Shown one piece after another: positions 45,100-56,721 of a stretch of 64,000 bases of DNA. Source of the DNA: Lepidodermella squamata (lineage: Eukaryota > Gastrotricha); NCBI GenBank assembly GCA_047495785.1, contig JBLDXI010000019.1, positions 2,728,001 to 2,792,000 on the forward strand. The letters run 5' to 3'. The notes under the pieces were generated by a model, which saw only the letters and a program-made list of their open reading frames with translations, was not told the origin of the DNA and searched no databases. Each line of letters begins with the position of its first letter. Position 1 is the first letter of the stretch. The position numbers and the translations under genes were made by a program.

Positions 45100-45750
45100 G
45101 TGTCGGTTGAAGCCATGCCGATTTGTCGAATAATCAAGGCCGCCATTAAGTAGACCCCGTCATCACAAGTGTCTTGCGTGACTCGCAAATGCGATAAGCT
45201 GAGATGATCCTGGCTTACAATAATTGATGATCATTAACAACACACTTGAGCGAGTGCGCGTGGACTGAAAAGCGAGGACTCAACGATCCATATATTTCCA
45301 AACTCAATATACCTAAGTTCTCGTTCCTGTTTTCTGTAGATTTTAGGTGGAGCTTCACAACAATTCTTCAAACGTAGAACTTCTATGTTTTTTCTGAACT
45401 ACGTGGAGAATGTAGTTATCAGCGGGTCTTGTATCCGATCTTGTAATAGCAACGAATAAAATGTGAAATATGGAGTGAAAAAAAATCCACCTTAAAAGTC
45501 CATTGTTTCGAATGTTTTCTTTCCATTGCTTTCATGTGTTTTAATATCAAATTTCACGCAATTTTATCTTCTTCGGGTCATTTTTGAATCACGAAATTGT
45601 CCACTGAGATCTGCTGGATTTCTCTGTGGTTCCCGTATTTTTAGTAAGTTTGATTTACAATCATTTTTATCCATTTTTCCATACGAAACCGTTTTGAGAC
45701 GCAGTTGTATTCAAATACTTAATCCCCCCATTATTCAAATTTCCAGACAG
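45100..45750. other. Intergenic region, no gene seen
   Basis: No splice-supported coding. The open frame before 45751 continues upstream but starts only at non-ATG codons. Confidence 0.4.
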
Positions 45751-46164
45751 ATGAAGAAGAAAGTGGCCCCATCAGGTTTGGACTTGAAAGCGTTTCTAGG
45801 AGGTACAAGAAATGGCACATCACGGTTGGCTCAATTCAAAATGATCGAGTCATGGGCGGATAACTTTCCAGTCGTGCGCCAAGATTCCAATCGACTTCGA
45901 GTGCTGAACGTCGCAAAGAAATTCGAAAAAGATCATGCAAGTAAAAGGGGCCAGGACAGGATCGATCACAAAATGAAGAAGTTTGAGATTGAAATTGATA
46001 TCGATGAGCAAGAGTTGGCGAAGCGAGATAATATGCCGGCTCAAATCAAATCGAATATCGGCACCGCATCAGACGTTAGTAGAGATACGAATTTCGAGGA
46101 GTATTCAGAGAATCAACCTCTTCTACTTGCCGCCTGCTCTACGGAACCTTTGCCCCAGAAATAA
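45751..46164 (+). CDS. Hypothetical protein, basic N-terminus and acidic middle
   Basis: 137 residues from ATG 45751, the first ATG after a TTCCAG acceptor-like site. The chain is highly charged: MKKKVAPSGLDLKAFLGG start, a KMKKFEIEIDIDEQELAK middle that could be helical, and a C-terminus PLLLAACSTEPLPQK. No membrane segment or known domain. A second open frame starts at once at 46165 in a +1 register and runs to 46350, also without a known domain, so the two may be exons of an incompletely modelled gene. Confidence 0.35.
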   Translation: MKKKVAPSGLDLKAFLGGTRNGTSRLAQFKMIESWADNFPVVRQDSNRLRVLNVAKKFEKDHASKRGQDRIDHKMKKFEIEIDIDEQELAKRDNMPAQIKSNIGTASDVSRDTNFEEYSENQPLLLAACSTEPLPQK

Positions 46165-46350
46165 ATGAAAATGGACGGCAAATCTGAGATCAAAATACCG
46201 ATAACAGAGATGCCGACAACGCCTAACAAATCCACTACGGTTGCACCGGCTAAATCACTTCGCTCTCTATATGCTGGATCAAATTACACACTGAGCCACA
46301 ATTATGAGCTTTTCCCATGTTTCCCCTCGAGGTTTACTGCCTTTCTTTAA

Positions 46351-46870
46351 TGCCGTTCATCATATAAAAATATTTCATATTTTCTGGTTATATCCCAATC
46401 CCAATGTCAAACTTGTAGACTGTAGACCGAACTCCCTAATAAACAAGCGATTGAATCAGGGAATTGTTCAACTGCGTTTGGAATTTTATCTTCCAGATAA
46501 TAAAGGCGGCATGTGAAAGATGAAGAACTGTGATTCCTTCCGAGGTTTCTGTCGGTCACTTTTAGATATCAAACTCTCCTTGGGAAAGTGCCGCAATGAA
46601 AAGTCATATTTTTATTGCCGGCTAATCAGCGTCGCGCCATATCAGCTCGATTACGAAGTGTGATACGTGACATGAAAAAACACTACAAGAATAATTGAAT
46701 GACGGTTTTGTGTTTATACCAGAAAGGCTAGCCAACTCATTTTTCGGTACATTAAGCCGTAGTATGACTGGGCTAGGAGGTATGCAGTGACCGCGACACA
46801 CAAACACTTGTCACTTCAGCATACGAAATACACAGATATTATAATTTGACAATTGATCCTGCTCTGAAAA
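46351..46870. other. Intergenic region upstream of the tetraspanin gene
   Basis: No gene or repeat recognised. Confidence 0.45.
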
Positions 46871-47810
46871 ATGGCATCGTGCTGGAAACGAACATTTATC
46901 CGCGGGAAACGAATTTTACGCGTTGCGTTCATGGTATGTTTCCCCTAGAAATTCTTGAAAACATTTATTGATGAACAATTTTTAGATCCTAACATGCGGC
47001 TTACTATCACTTCTGCTATGGGGTCCTTTTACACTGGAACATATTGTGAAATATCTACCTCTAAACGTCATCAACAAGCTGAGCAAACTAACCAAAAGTA
47101 TCAATCAAATAGCAACTCTCAACGTGATTCATCTCGGTATTATCGGATATGCCTTCCATCGACTGCCGAAGAAAAACCAATACGCAAGAAGTAGCGTGAA
47201 AAAACGGAAAATAGCTGCAATAGCGGTAAACTCTTGAAAAAATCTCACCAAAATCTATTAATATCAAAATGTATTATAACACTTCGAATAGGTTTCTGCA
47301 TTATTCATCCTTGCTGAATGCGTTTCAATGTTCCTGATGTCAGGCTACTTATTCAGTAACAAGGAATGGGTGGGTTACGCATAATTTACAATGTTATCAC
47401 CAATTTACCGATTTTTTCATCAGGTAACCAGCCAGGTTCGAAGCAAAATGTTGTTAGAACTCAATTATCTATCAATGCCGAAGCCAGACGAGGCCAATCC
47501 GATATTTCTGAACAAAACTAACATTTTACTATCCTACGCTGTCGAAACGTATTCATGCTGTGGCGTTGTTAACGAGCCAAACTGCTCACTGACTCATAAA
47601 CCAGTTGATGTTTGTAAAATTGGAGCGAAGGCTTGTTCACCCGGCTGCCTCCACTACGTCACGCAGCGTAACTTGATGCCTTACATGGATACGGTATCTG
47701 GCGTTGGTTTCACAATTGGATCGTTCGCTTTCATCGAACTGATTTTGGAACTTCGTAAAATTGGAAAAACCATCATACAAGAAGGACGCGGATCGGAGTT
47801 GACTTATTGA
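46871..47810 (+). CDS. Tetraspanin
   Basis: Four exons, 46871-46933, 46986-47225, 47292-47369 and 47424-47810, all joined in phase 0 (introns 52, 66 and 54 nt), encode 255 residues. Four membrane segments: TM1 ILTCGLLSLLLWGPFTL, TM2 ATLNVIHLGIIGYAF, TM3 IAAIAVSALFILAECVSMFL, and TM4 GVGFTIGSFAFIELILEL near the C-terminus. TM3 is encoded largely by the 78-nt third exon. The large extracellular loop has the hallmark CCG (YSCCGVVNEPNC), later cysteines and a PGC motif. The basic N-terminus follows the family pattern. Role: membrane organiser, partner unknown. Confidence 0.8.
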
Positions 47811-48241
47811 TAATTCAAGTGATCACCTTACATTTTTCTACTGCGATAAACATCGAAAGCAATTAAAGCAAAATCATTCATCGCATTTTATTCAGTCTTC
47901 AATGCTGGAATTGAAATTGAATCCATGTTTCAAGGATATATCTGCCCCACTTTTTCGAGTTCCTTGCCTACCCGGAGTTAGATTTGTTAAGAGTTAGAGA
48001 AGAGTAGTTCAACTATTCCGGATTTCGTGATACATGATCTAGCGTATAACTAGCTTCATTTTTAATCGAGTCTTATGACATACCCCGCCGACAAATTACG
48101 TAGGTACAACGCGAGTTCGGCTCATGGTCGAAATTCAATGCAGCTCATTAAAAGTCTCCCGTACGCTGCTCATTATTAAATATTATTTTATGTGAGTTTC
48201 GATAGCCATAAGCTACTAGTTCGTTTGAAAGAAACCGAAAA
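47811..48241. other. Intergenic region, no gene seen
   Basis: No conserved coding. Ends at the start of the C2 pseudogene. Confidence 0.45.
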
Positions 48242-51178
48242 ATGCATTATTTGAGCATCAAGCTAGGGATATTTCTCTGTCACATCTGCCTGGCAGTATC
48301 ATCAAATCAAACAAACATTTCAATGCTTTTTATGGTGCCGATGACTGGAGACTCGCCAAGGAACGGGGAATCCTGCGTCATAGCGTCTCAAATCGTCATC
48401 GAAGAGGTGAATAGACAAGAAATCATGTTGCCTGGCTACAACATCATACCGATATTTCGGGACGAAGGAGGCGCTAGCAATTTGGCGATTCTGGAATTGG
48501 TGAGATTTCACCGACAGACTGGCGAATTACAATCCCCAATAATTGTCGGCGCATCTCTAGCAGGGGGCTGCAAAGGAACAGGCCTTGCCCTGCCGCATCT
48601 CTATTCATCACTTATTGCGCTGGGTTGTATCAGCCCTAGTCATATGAACAATCGAAAAATATACCCGAATACGTACCGAGTAAGATCAGGAGGCGATATC
48701 ATCGCGCTATCCCACCTCCGTTTCATTCGCGAAGTCGGAAAATGGAATCGAATCGGAATTCTCGCGAGTTCGTTGAATGAAGCTGATTATTCCATAGCCC
48801 TTACTATCCAGGGGGAAGGTCTGGCGAATGGCTTTGAAATTCCCTACTTCGATATTGTTGCAGACATAGACGATTCATCGCTGGAAGTTTTAACGAACAG
48901 GGATATCCGGATCCTCGATGTCATCATCAATGTCCCAGCTCTGTTTTACAAATTATTATGCAGAGCCCATGCTATGGGATTTACCGGGGAAAGGTACGCT
49001 ATAGTTGCCCATTCAACCATGTATGCTGAACTGTCAGGCCTCCCGGATAGTATCACCCCTGGATGTACGAAAGCAATAATCACCGCGAGCAATACAAAAT
49101 AATTTTTTGGGTTGGCTGGGCATCTCGAAATTACGATAACTCGAATGCCTTGTCATCGCTAGGCATGAGTAGGGACACATTTGAGGATAGGTTCATTCAA
49201 AAATGGCAGGCCAGAGGGAATAAGCCAGGAACTCTTCCCGCTGATTACGATCGCCGATCGTTTTGCCATGATGCTACGTTAGCAGCAATAATTGCCCTCA
49301 ACATGTCTGAGATTACCGTATTTCTCGAAAATATACGACACACCTGTATATATCCCCGCTCCCTAATACAACCCGACGAAAAAATCGTTTGTTCATATTT
49401 AACCCAGGCCTCGAAATTGTACCACAGCTATTTTAATTTGGGCGAAGCATGCGTTGGAACAAAAGAAAAGCCTTATTAATGACGCATTATCGTAATCAGT
49501 GATTAGCTATCGCGTAAGCAGCTTCGCAACGTCTGATCTTGGCACCATTCATAAGCCAGCAGAAAATGCCCATTCAGCATTCACTAGCTGAGACACAGAG
49601 TTTTATTTTAACATTTTCATATCCTTCTTAATCGTTTTAACCTTCTGGAATCGATGATGGCTGGCTCTCCTGATCGTCTTCAAGATTCCGTCCAGGTGTC
49701 CGAAGAAGACAAGCGAAAGCGGCACCGCAAGTATTCCCTCGCATTTTCACTGAATCGACAAATAAAACAATCTAAAAACGTCGTCTTAATACGAATTGCT
49801 CGCGGCTTTTTGTGATGATTCGCAATTAAACAGCACACCCGTATATATCCCCACTCCCTAATACAACCCGAATCAAAAATCATTTGTTCATAAATATAGC
49901 CCGCGGTAAATTTTCGAGAAATACGGTAAATTGAGATCAAAGGGCTTGTCTTTGGCTAGCTACAGAGACAATTCTTATTCAGTGATCGCAAAAGTGAACC
50001 AAACTATGGCCGAAATAGAATTCCAAGGGCTGAGAATAGGCAGATTCAAGTACTCGGAAAGGATAGAGCTCGACGACGATTTATATTCTGCGACTCAATG
50101 GAACGCAGCTGAGGGATTGAGAGTCATCTGCACCTTTCGAAGGAACAACTCTGAATCCCCACCGCTGAACTACTCGAGCTACTCAAATCGCAAGGATATT
50201 GGTTCTCCGATTTGGTTGTCGGGAGATGGAAAGGGACCGAAAGATCGTAGGCATGAGATAGTCAGCATCATAACAGTTTCCGTTACTTACTTCTGGATTT
50301 GCTTTGCGTTCAATACTCTAACAATCATTTCTCACGTCTTGCTTTTGATTCGTGGCTACTGGAGAGGGTCAAGGGGCTGTTATGAGTCATTATCAGCTGG
50401 AATTCTGTTAAATATCGCCTCAATATTTCTTGGCATACCACAGTCCTTCCAGATGGGGCTTGAATGTTTTTTCATTAAGAGAGCAAGCATTCTCCTTTCA
50501 CTTGCCGCGATGCATGTAAGATCGTTTTAAAAGAAGAGTAGCGTATATTTCATTTTTCAATTTCAGAATTTCCTAATGAAGTCGTTGTGGATTCATAAAA
50601 TTAATTTAGGATTACAAAGGCCTAAATCATCGGCGAAAAATGTACTGACGAGGGCTGTTTATCGCGAGACGAACAGGTCTAAGATACAGCCTGCAACTGC
50701 CTGGAAACAAAATGAATCGACGAAAAACATGAAAAGGCTGAATTTCCTCATTATCACCGGAACTATAGTTTATATCATAGCATGGCTAACATCCAGCACT
50801 CCTAAGCACTCCATAGAAGCAATAACCAGATTCTACGACCGCACCAGCGATGTTGAAACGACTTTGCTGTTGGAGAAATTTATCAGCAAATTTGATTTAT
50901 ATTTCGCCGTCGTAGCCTTGTTGCTAAATGCTGTGCTATTTTTTCTATCGTGCTGGCTGGCAGTAGGATTGAGAGGTAAAGCAGCTATTGATAGCCCTAG
51001 TTGTGGACTCCCTTCTTTAGGTCGCTTGAGAATCGCAACTGCTTCATTGACCACTCTCTTCGCAGCTGCAGTATTGCTCTTCTTTGTTTTCAATGACAAT
51101 GGTGGTTATCAAATGACAGCTTTATCAGTTACCTGTTGGATTTCGTCGGTGATTTTGTTAGCTGTTAGTAATTTCTAG
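48242..51178 (+). pseudogene. Class C GPCR pseudogene (C2), interrupted by a transposon
   Basis: Homologous over its whole length to C3 and C4. Signal peptide MHYLSIKLGIFLCHICLA, then a bilobed periplasmic-binding-type ligand domain (NGESCVIASQIVIEEVN, RDEGGASN, NRIGILASSLNEADY). At about 49065 the frame breaks within CTKAII...EQYKIIFWVGW. At 49313-49929 a 617-bp inverted-repeat element interrupts the conserved ALN segment. After it the frame continues (TMAEIEFQGLRIG, then TM1-TM3 to 50515), a 51-nt intron (50516-50566) and TM4-TM7 to the stop at 51176-51178. Splice sites and the 3' half remain intact, so the break looks recent. It is convergent with C3. Confidence 0.75.
49313..49929. mobile_element. 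617-bp non-autonomous DNA transposon in C2
   Basis: The ends are a perfect 20-bp terminal inverted repeat (TTACCGTATTTCTCGAAAAT at 49313-49332 and its complement at 49910-49929). TGAGA flanks the element on the left and recurs two bases after the right end, a possible imperfect target-site duplication. Inside, an about 60-bp segment (GTATATATCCCC...TTTGTTCATA) occurs at about 49337-49395 and again, in the same orientation, at about 49832-49893. No transposase frame is present, so it is MITE-like. Confidence 0.75.
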
Positions 51179-51471
51179 ATGCTAGATTATCAAGGGAAAA
51201 AATACATTCTCAAGTCGTAACTAAAACCAAGTTTCCAAGCTGAGAAATCAGAATGATAATCAGATGATCTTGAATAATTCTAATAACGGCCGGCTGGAGG
51301 CTGGAGCATAGACCTGGGATTTGCTGAAAAATTAGTCGACCCCTGAAGACCTCCCCCTCCCCCTCCCCCTCTCACTTATATCTCGCTTTATACGTAAGAT
51401 GGGCTGTGAAGCCGGAAAAGAAATCAGTAACGCAGACACTTTTAATATCACTCTTTGAAACATGTCATCAG
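51179..51471. other. Convergent 3' gap between C2 and C3
   Basis: Contains a short (CCCCCT)n run near 51350-51372. No gene. Confidence 0.5.
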
Positions 51472-53852
51472 CTAGTTAACGCTGAGAAGTAGCATGCTCA
51501 TTGAAGCCAACCAAGTTATCACCGATAGCGAGACCATTTGATAGATCGGGTGCGAAGCTAAAATAAGGTGCAACATGAAACTTGCGACATAAAGCGTCAT
51601 TAAAATAGCCGCTGTTAAGCCCAGACGCGGAAGCATTTTGTCCGCGCGATACTGCCGTGCATGCTTCAATTGCAGAGCGACAAAGCAAGCGGCTATTAAT
51701 AGCAGAAAATTTGCACCAATAACAGGAAGCAGCCATAAGACTTCGACATCGGACGAATATGTCGATATGAACTCGGATTTGAATGTATCTGTTATCGGGT
51801 CGTATTGTTCAGCGTAATCCAACTCATAAAAACGGTACTTCGCCGGGGAAGTGGTAAACCATGCAATAAGATAAACTGCACAAACACTGACGAATCCGAT
51901 AGCTGCCTTGTTCAAGTAGGATTTCAAGTATTTTTTGTCGATTGATTGAACTGGAGTTTCCACTGCCGATGAGCGAATTGAAGAGAGAGTTAAGTGGCTT
52001 CGACTCTCACGCCCGATTGAATTATGGTGAGTAGCATAAAGAAGAGAAATTGCGTTTGATACTCGCGAGGATATTTTGATTTTCTGCTTCCGATAACAAA
52101 TTAAATGGCACAAGATACATACCTGTTTGGGAAAAACTATAGCATGAGAAGTTTTCACAAAAAGTAATAAGAAGAAATCCTTACTTGGGTAAAAGATAAT
52201 GCGAAAGTTCCGACAGTTCTTTGCAGGTAATAAATACCGACAATTCGACCAAAAGAATGAGGAAATGCTAAAGTGATGGACGCAAAATTGAACAGAAGCC
52301 CCACAATTATGGTATAAGGATTGAGGTAGAATCCTGGGTCTCTTTTCTTTCGGCAATAGTCGTAAACTCTCTTAACGATGCTGACACCGAAAGACAAGAG
52401 ATTTACTGTAGCGATTGCCCAAAAAAACGATTCTGGTATGGATAACGTGACGCTGACTTCTATTCTTCGATCTCGCGGTGGCTTCCCGTCTGAAGTGTCC
52501 CACCTTGGACTATTAAGGACCTTTCGAACAGAATAACTTGAGTAACTCAACGGAGGTGCCGAAGAGTTGTATCGGCGAAACGTACTCAGTATTATCTGAC
52601 CATCGGATTGTGTCCACTGAACCGCAACGAATAGATCATCGTCAACTTCTAACCGGTTCGAAAACTTGAAATGTCCAATCCTTAGCCCATTGAAGTCTAC
52701 TTCAGCCATTGATCGGTTTGCTATCGTTATCAATTCCTTTCCAGATGATACAAGGAGAGAGTCATTTACACTTGTCGATTTCTCCGTAGAATCCAGGGCG
52801 ATTATCGAGCTGAGGACAGCGTCGTGGCAAAAGTACCGCCTATCATAATCTGGGGGACGCCTATTAGCGGCACCTCCCCTTTGAAGCCATTTTGAGTCAA
52901 ATCGACGCTCAAACTCGTTTGCATTGAATCCAAGTGTTGAATTGGCATTTGGATCTTCATAGTTCTTCGCAGCCCATCCAATCCAAAAAATGTTCTGATA
53001 CTGCTCAATAACCATTGACTTCGTGCAACCAGGACTGATGGTTTCGCCCAATCCTGACAGCTCAATGAATGCCGAGAAGGGGGCTACAAAGGCATATCGA
53101 CTACCTTTTATACCCTTTGCAAAAGATTTACATAGGAAGGCTAGGAAAGGGGCTGGTAGGTTGATCAAAATATCAATTATTCGTACATCGGCCTCCAGTA
53201 GGCCATCCATTACAGAATCATCGATATCCGAAACAATGTTGAAATATGCGGTTTCAAAGCCATTTTCCAAGCCTGTGTTTCGCATGACTGAGGCGCTTAG
53301 ATAATCTGCTTCGTTCATGGTGCTAGTGATGATACCAATGCGATTCCAGCCGCCGATCTCGCGTATGAAGCGAAGGTGTAAAACTGCGGTCGTGTCAGCG
53401 CCTGACCGAGTTCTGTACGTGTTTGGATTCAGCCTTCGTTGGTTGATCAAAGTCGGACTGTTGCAAGCCAAAGCAACATGAACTAAGCCCAGGTGTTTAG
53501 CTACGGGGCCTACCGCCTTACACCCACCAGACAGTTGAGTACCGATGAATATGGGAGAGAAGAGCTGTTTCCTATCCTCTGATTCTCGAAGGAATTTAAC
53601 TACCTCCCGTAGTACAAAATTACTTCCAGCACCTTCGTCTCGAAATACTGGAACTACGTTGAAGTTGGGTAAAATGTCGCTCATGCGATTGACTTCATCT
53701 GTAACGATTTCAGCTGCAATTATGCACGATTCAGCGGTTCGCGGTGCGTCTCCAGTTAAAGGTAGTGTTACCAAGAGAGACACATTGAACGGTTTTCGTG
53801 CCCAGCCGCTTGCTGCAGCTAATAGGGTTGCTACAATGAAAAGAGAATTCAT
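51472..53852 (-). CDS. Class C GPCR, GABA-B-like (C3)
   Basis: Exons 53852-52185 and 52122-51472 with a 62-nt phase-0 intron inside TM3; 772 residues. ATG 53852 starts the signal peptide MNSLFIVATLLAAASGWA. The Venus-flytrap domain spans about 22-450 (PFNVSLLVTLPLTGDAPRTA, FRDEGAGSNF, GGCKAVGP, NRIGIITSTMNEADY, WIGWAAKNYEDPN). There is no Cys-rich domain before the seven helices, as in GABA-B receptors. TM1 SFFWAIATVNLLSFGVSIV, TM2 in the IVGLLFNFASITLAF stretch, TM3 across the intron to ILCHLICY, a long basic/Ser-rich second intracellular loop, then TM4-TM7 and a tail of a few residues. No coiled-coil tail for heterodimer formation is seen. Ligand unknown. Confidence 0.8.
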
Positions 53853-54807
53853 CACGCAGCTTGAAAATTCGAGAATTCTGCTTTGAGACAATTCTGTCTA
53901 AGTGGCGATGCCGATAATGGAGTCACAAATGTACGGACTTATCCGCCTCCGTGCCGTATTAGGGACGAGTTCGATGTGCTGAGACACCCCCGGGTGAGGC
54001 CCTGACGTGATCATAGTACATCGAGGTTGCGATCGAACGGACTATCTATTTCTGTTAGACATGTTTTGTTTGGCTCACTACCCAGTGATCCACCAACGCG
54101 CCAGAGTTAGCTTCTTGAATTGCAATCTCACAAAGCATTAGCCATGCATCCTGTGGCAATGACGGAAACAATCAAAGCATGGACAAATTGGATGCACGTC
54201 TCCCTTATTAATTTTCCTCCCTGATATGTGCTTCTTTGAAGATGATATTACAGCTCGCGGGGCCAAAGGCCAAAAAGATAATTCAACATCTCAATGAATA
54301 TTTCGAATACTGAAATCTGCACCTGATGGCAAGGCATAGTTTTTATCTGGGAAAACATATCCATCTATTTTAACTTTTTCTGGAGTCATTTAATGGGAAA
54401 ATTAAACTTGTTTTCGCGGGAAAAGCTAAGGTCCGATCAATTGTTTGGTCAATTTTTAACTTTTTAGATAAGCCAAAGTTCACTTTAGTGGAAACCAACT
54501 CAACATTCGACGAATTCATTGATTCTAAATGTATTCTACGTCAATTTATTGGAATCCTGATGGAGCACGTAAAATTGGGTTAGCAAAAAGGCGAACAGTT
54601 TATTGACACCCACGTGTCGATTTTGCACTGGATAAGTAGTACAAATTGAAAAAGTTGACTAGCCCAGCACTCCGCTGAAAACCAATAACAATTAAATTTT
54701 AATCAGCATGTAACTATGGCGCTGAATAAAAGCCTTTATTAAATAGCGAAATTATGAGCTACTGTTGCATATTTTCAATAACAGATCGCTGTACCACGGT
54801 CTAAACG
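53853..54807. other. Upstream region of C3 and of the Ly6 gene
   Basis: Divergent promoters of two genes are expected here. No repeat or RNA gene recognised. Confidence 0.45.
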
Positions 54808-56233
54808 ATGGTTAAATCGCTTGAATTCGGTTTATTTTCTATAATTGTAGCATTGCTAGCCCAAAAAGGCTCAACATTATCCTGCTTGGTTTGTCCCAAT
54901 GTAACCATTGGCTGTGCTGAGAGCGAAGCTGTGAAAATGACCTGTCCCGCTGTAAACGATGTTACCTGTGTGGTAAGGTTTCTAACTCCAATAAAATCTC
55001 TCAGCCAATATTCTTTGCTTCTGTTGCTTTTTTTCTTTTCTGCTTTTTATGAGCTTGATAAGAGCAGTAGAAGAGCATGTGTAGATAGACTTGAGAACAG
55101 TTCTTTTCCCTTTTTTATGATTTACTGATTCCCGCTTTGAAATCCCTTCAGCCAAGCTTTCCCTTTTTCCCCATGTCCGTTTCCCCCACAGTCATGCTGA
55201 TGTCCCAATTTGATTCTAGGCTTCGAGACCACCGGATATGCAAGCAGGAAAGACAGCGGCCACTCAAGCGCTAGCTAAGGCGAAAACCATCGCTGGTAGC
55301 CAGAACTCATCGTGCGTGGTCTATATTCAAAGTTTACTCGATATGGGACCACCAGGCGGACCACCAGGCGGACCTCCAGGGGGAAACAGCTCGCAAAATA
55401 TGGGCCCTCCTCCAACTGGAAACCCACAGAATATGGGACCTCCACCGACAGGCTCTCCAAACATGAACCAACCTAATAACTACATGTGCGGGACAACATC
55501 GGCCTGTAGCAGTAGTAGTAGCAGTGACAGCAGTGACCTGGCAGCACTCACCTCAAACTGCCCCACTCCTCAATACGCTGATGCCGTCAAATACCTCACT
55601 GACTACAGAGCTAGCGTGAGTTTTCCCCTATTTTCCAGGGGCGTGAATGTGAACCATCGATTTTTAAGGGGACCCTCATTTAGCGGAACCAAATTCGTTG
55701 TATCGGAACCAAATATGCTGTAGCGGGACCAAATTTTAGACTTTTCTATGTAGTTGCCTGAAATAATTCTAGAAAAGTCACCAGTGAATTCAGCGCAACA
55801 TTCTCAATAAGACAGAATGTTCAATCCAGAATTCGTGCTTATAGCCTAAAATTTGTAAAAATATTCAAGAAATGACTCGTGACATATTTCGAGTTTGGTT
55901 CCGCAAAGAGCTAATTTGGTTCCGCTACAGCATATTTGGTTCCGCTCACCGTAAATTTGGTTCCGCTAAAAGATATTCTGTTTTTAAGAGGGCTCTCGTT
56001 TGATTTGTATACAACAAACTCAGGAATTCGAAGCTGATTCTTATTTATGGTTCCGTGACACCGCCACCTAAAAAATGAATCCTTTCTTTTAACAGTCGAC
56101 AACGAAATGTTGTTCAACGGACAACTGCAACACGTTGGGAACTGCACGAGGCTCAGCTTTAATTTCGAACTATGCAATCAATGGGAGGATGCTTTCCTTT
56201 GCGATATTCATGGGATTCATTTGCATCCAGTAA
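54808..56233 (+). CDS. Ly6/uPAR-like GPI-anchored protein with a Gly-Pro insert
   Basis: Exons 54808-54972, 55220-55615 and 56096-56233, all phase 0, encode 232 residues. Signal peptide about 1-24; first three-finger strand LSCLVCPNVTIGC; last strand TKCCSTDNCN, the CCxxxxCN signature of the LU fold. Between them lies an unusual insert of about 100 residues with PPGGPPGGPPGG, repeated NMGPPPTG and a (Ser)n run. The hydrophobic end (MLSFAIFMGFICIQ) fits a GPI signal. Extracellular, membrane-anchored. Members of this fold often modulate nicotinic-type receptors, which is notable next to a pLGIC array, but a partner is not shown. Intron 2 (480 nt) carries a foldback repeat. Confidence 0.72.
55679..55979. 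repeat. Foldback cluster of AGCGGAACCAAAT units in the Ly6 intron
   Basis: Left copies near 55681, 55702 and 55722 read as GCGGAACCAAAT variants. Right copies near 55893, 55914, 55934 and 55957 read TTTGGTTCCGC. The segment AACCAAATATGCTGTAGCGG (55708-55727) has a complementary partner at about 55921-55940. The arms have 3 and 4 units in opposite orientation about 170 bp apart. Confidence 0.65.
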
Positions 56234-56721
56234 GGAATGCAATGGGAATTCAAAGGATGAACATTTCTCAGTTAATATATCATAACGCCGATTTTCCAGC
56301 ATTTGCATAAGGGATTATAATGTTAAAATTATCAGTTGCATAGTATATATGCCAAGTACTTATACATTGACCGTGATTTGTGTCCCTTACAACGTAAATA
56401 AATTGATTTGAATAAAAACCATACTGAGTGTATACGTAGAAGAATTCATGTAAGGCTTTCCTCTTCAAAATTCAAGGATGATAGGTACAATTAAAATTTG
56501 GAATGGACTCGATTGCAAATTCTTCTTTTCGAAAATCGCTTGGTATATTTCAAATGAATTTCTTCTTCCGTTCCTCAGCCAATCTTGCCGTTTTCTTCTA
56601 TAACTCGTAGATGCCTGGAACGAATCGTGTATTTCTCTCATTGATTTTTTGTTAGAGCGCGTGCTCGATTTATGCTCGACGCCTGAATTGATTCTTTTGT
56701 GAATGAAATCAATCCACGAAA
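56234..56721. other. Intergenic region between the Ly6 and GT92 genes
   Basis: No gene seen. The minus-strand frame 56465-56866 overlaps the start of the GT92 gene and is a shadow. Confidence 0.45.

Noticed and set aside
51472-52356. A 294-residue minus-strand frame read as one protein
   Set aside because: Its first part overlaps exon 1 of C3 in a different frame; only the part after the acceptor at 52122 matches the TM4-TM7 region of C4.
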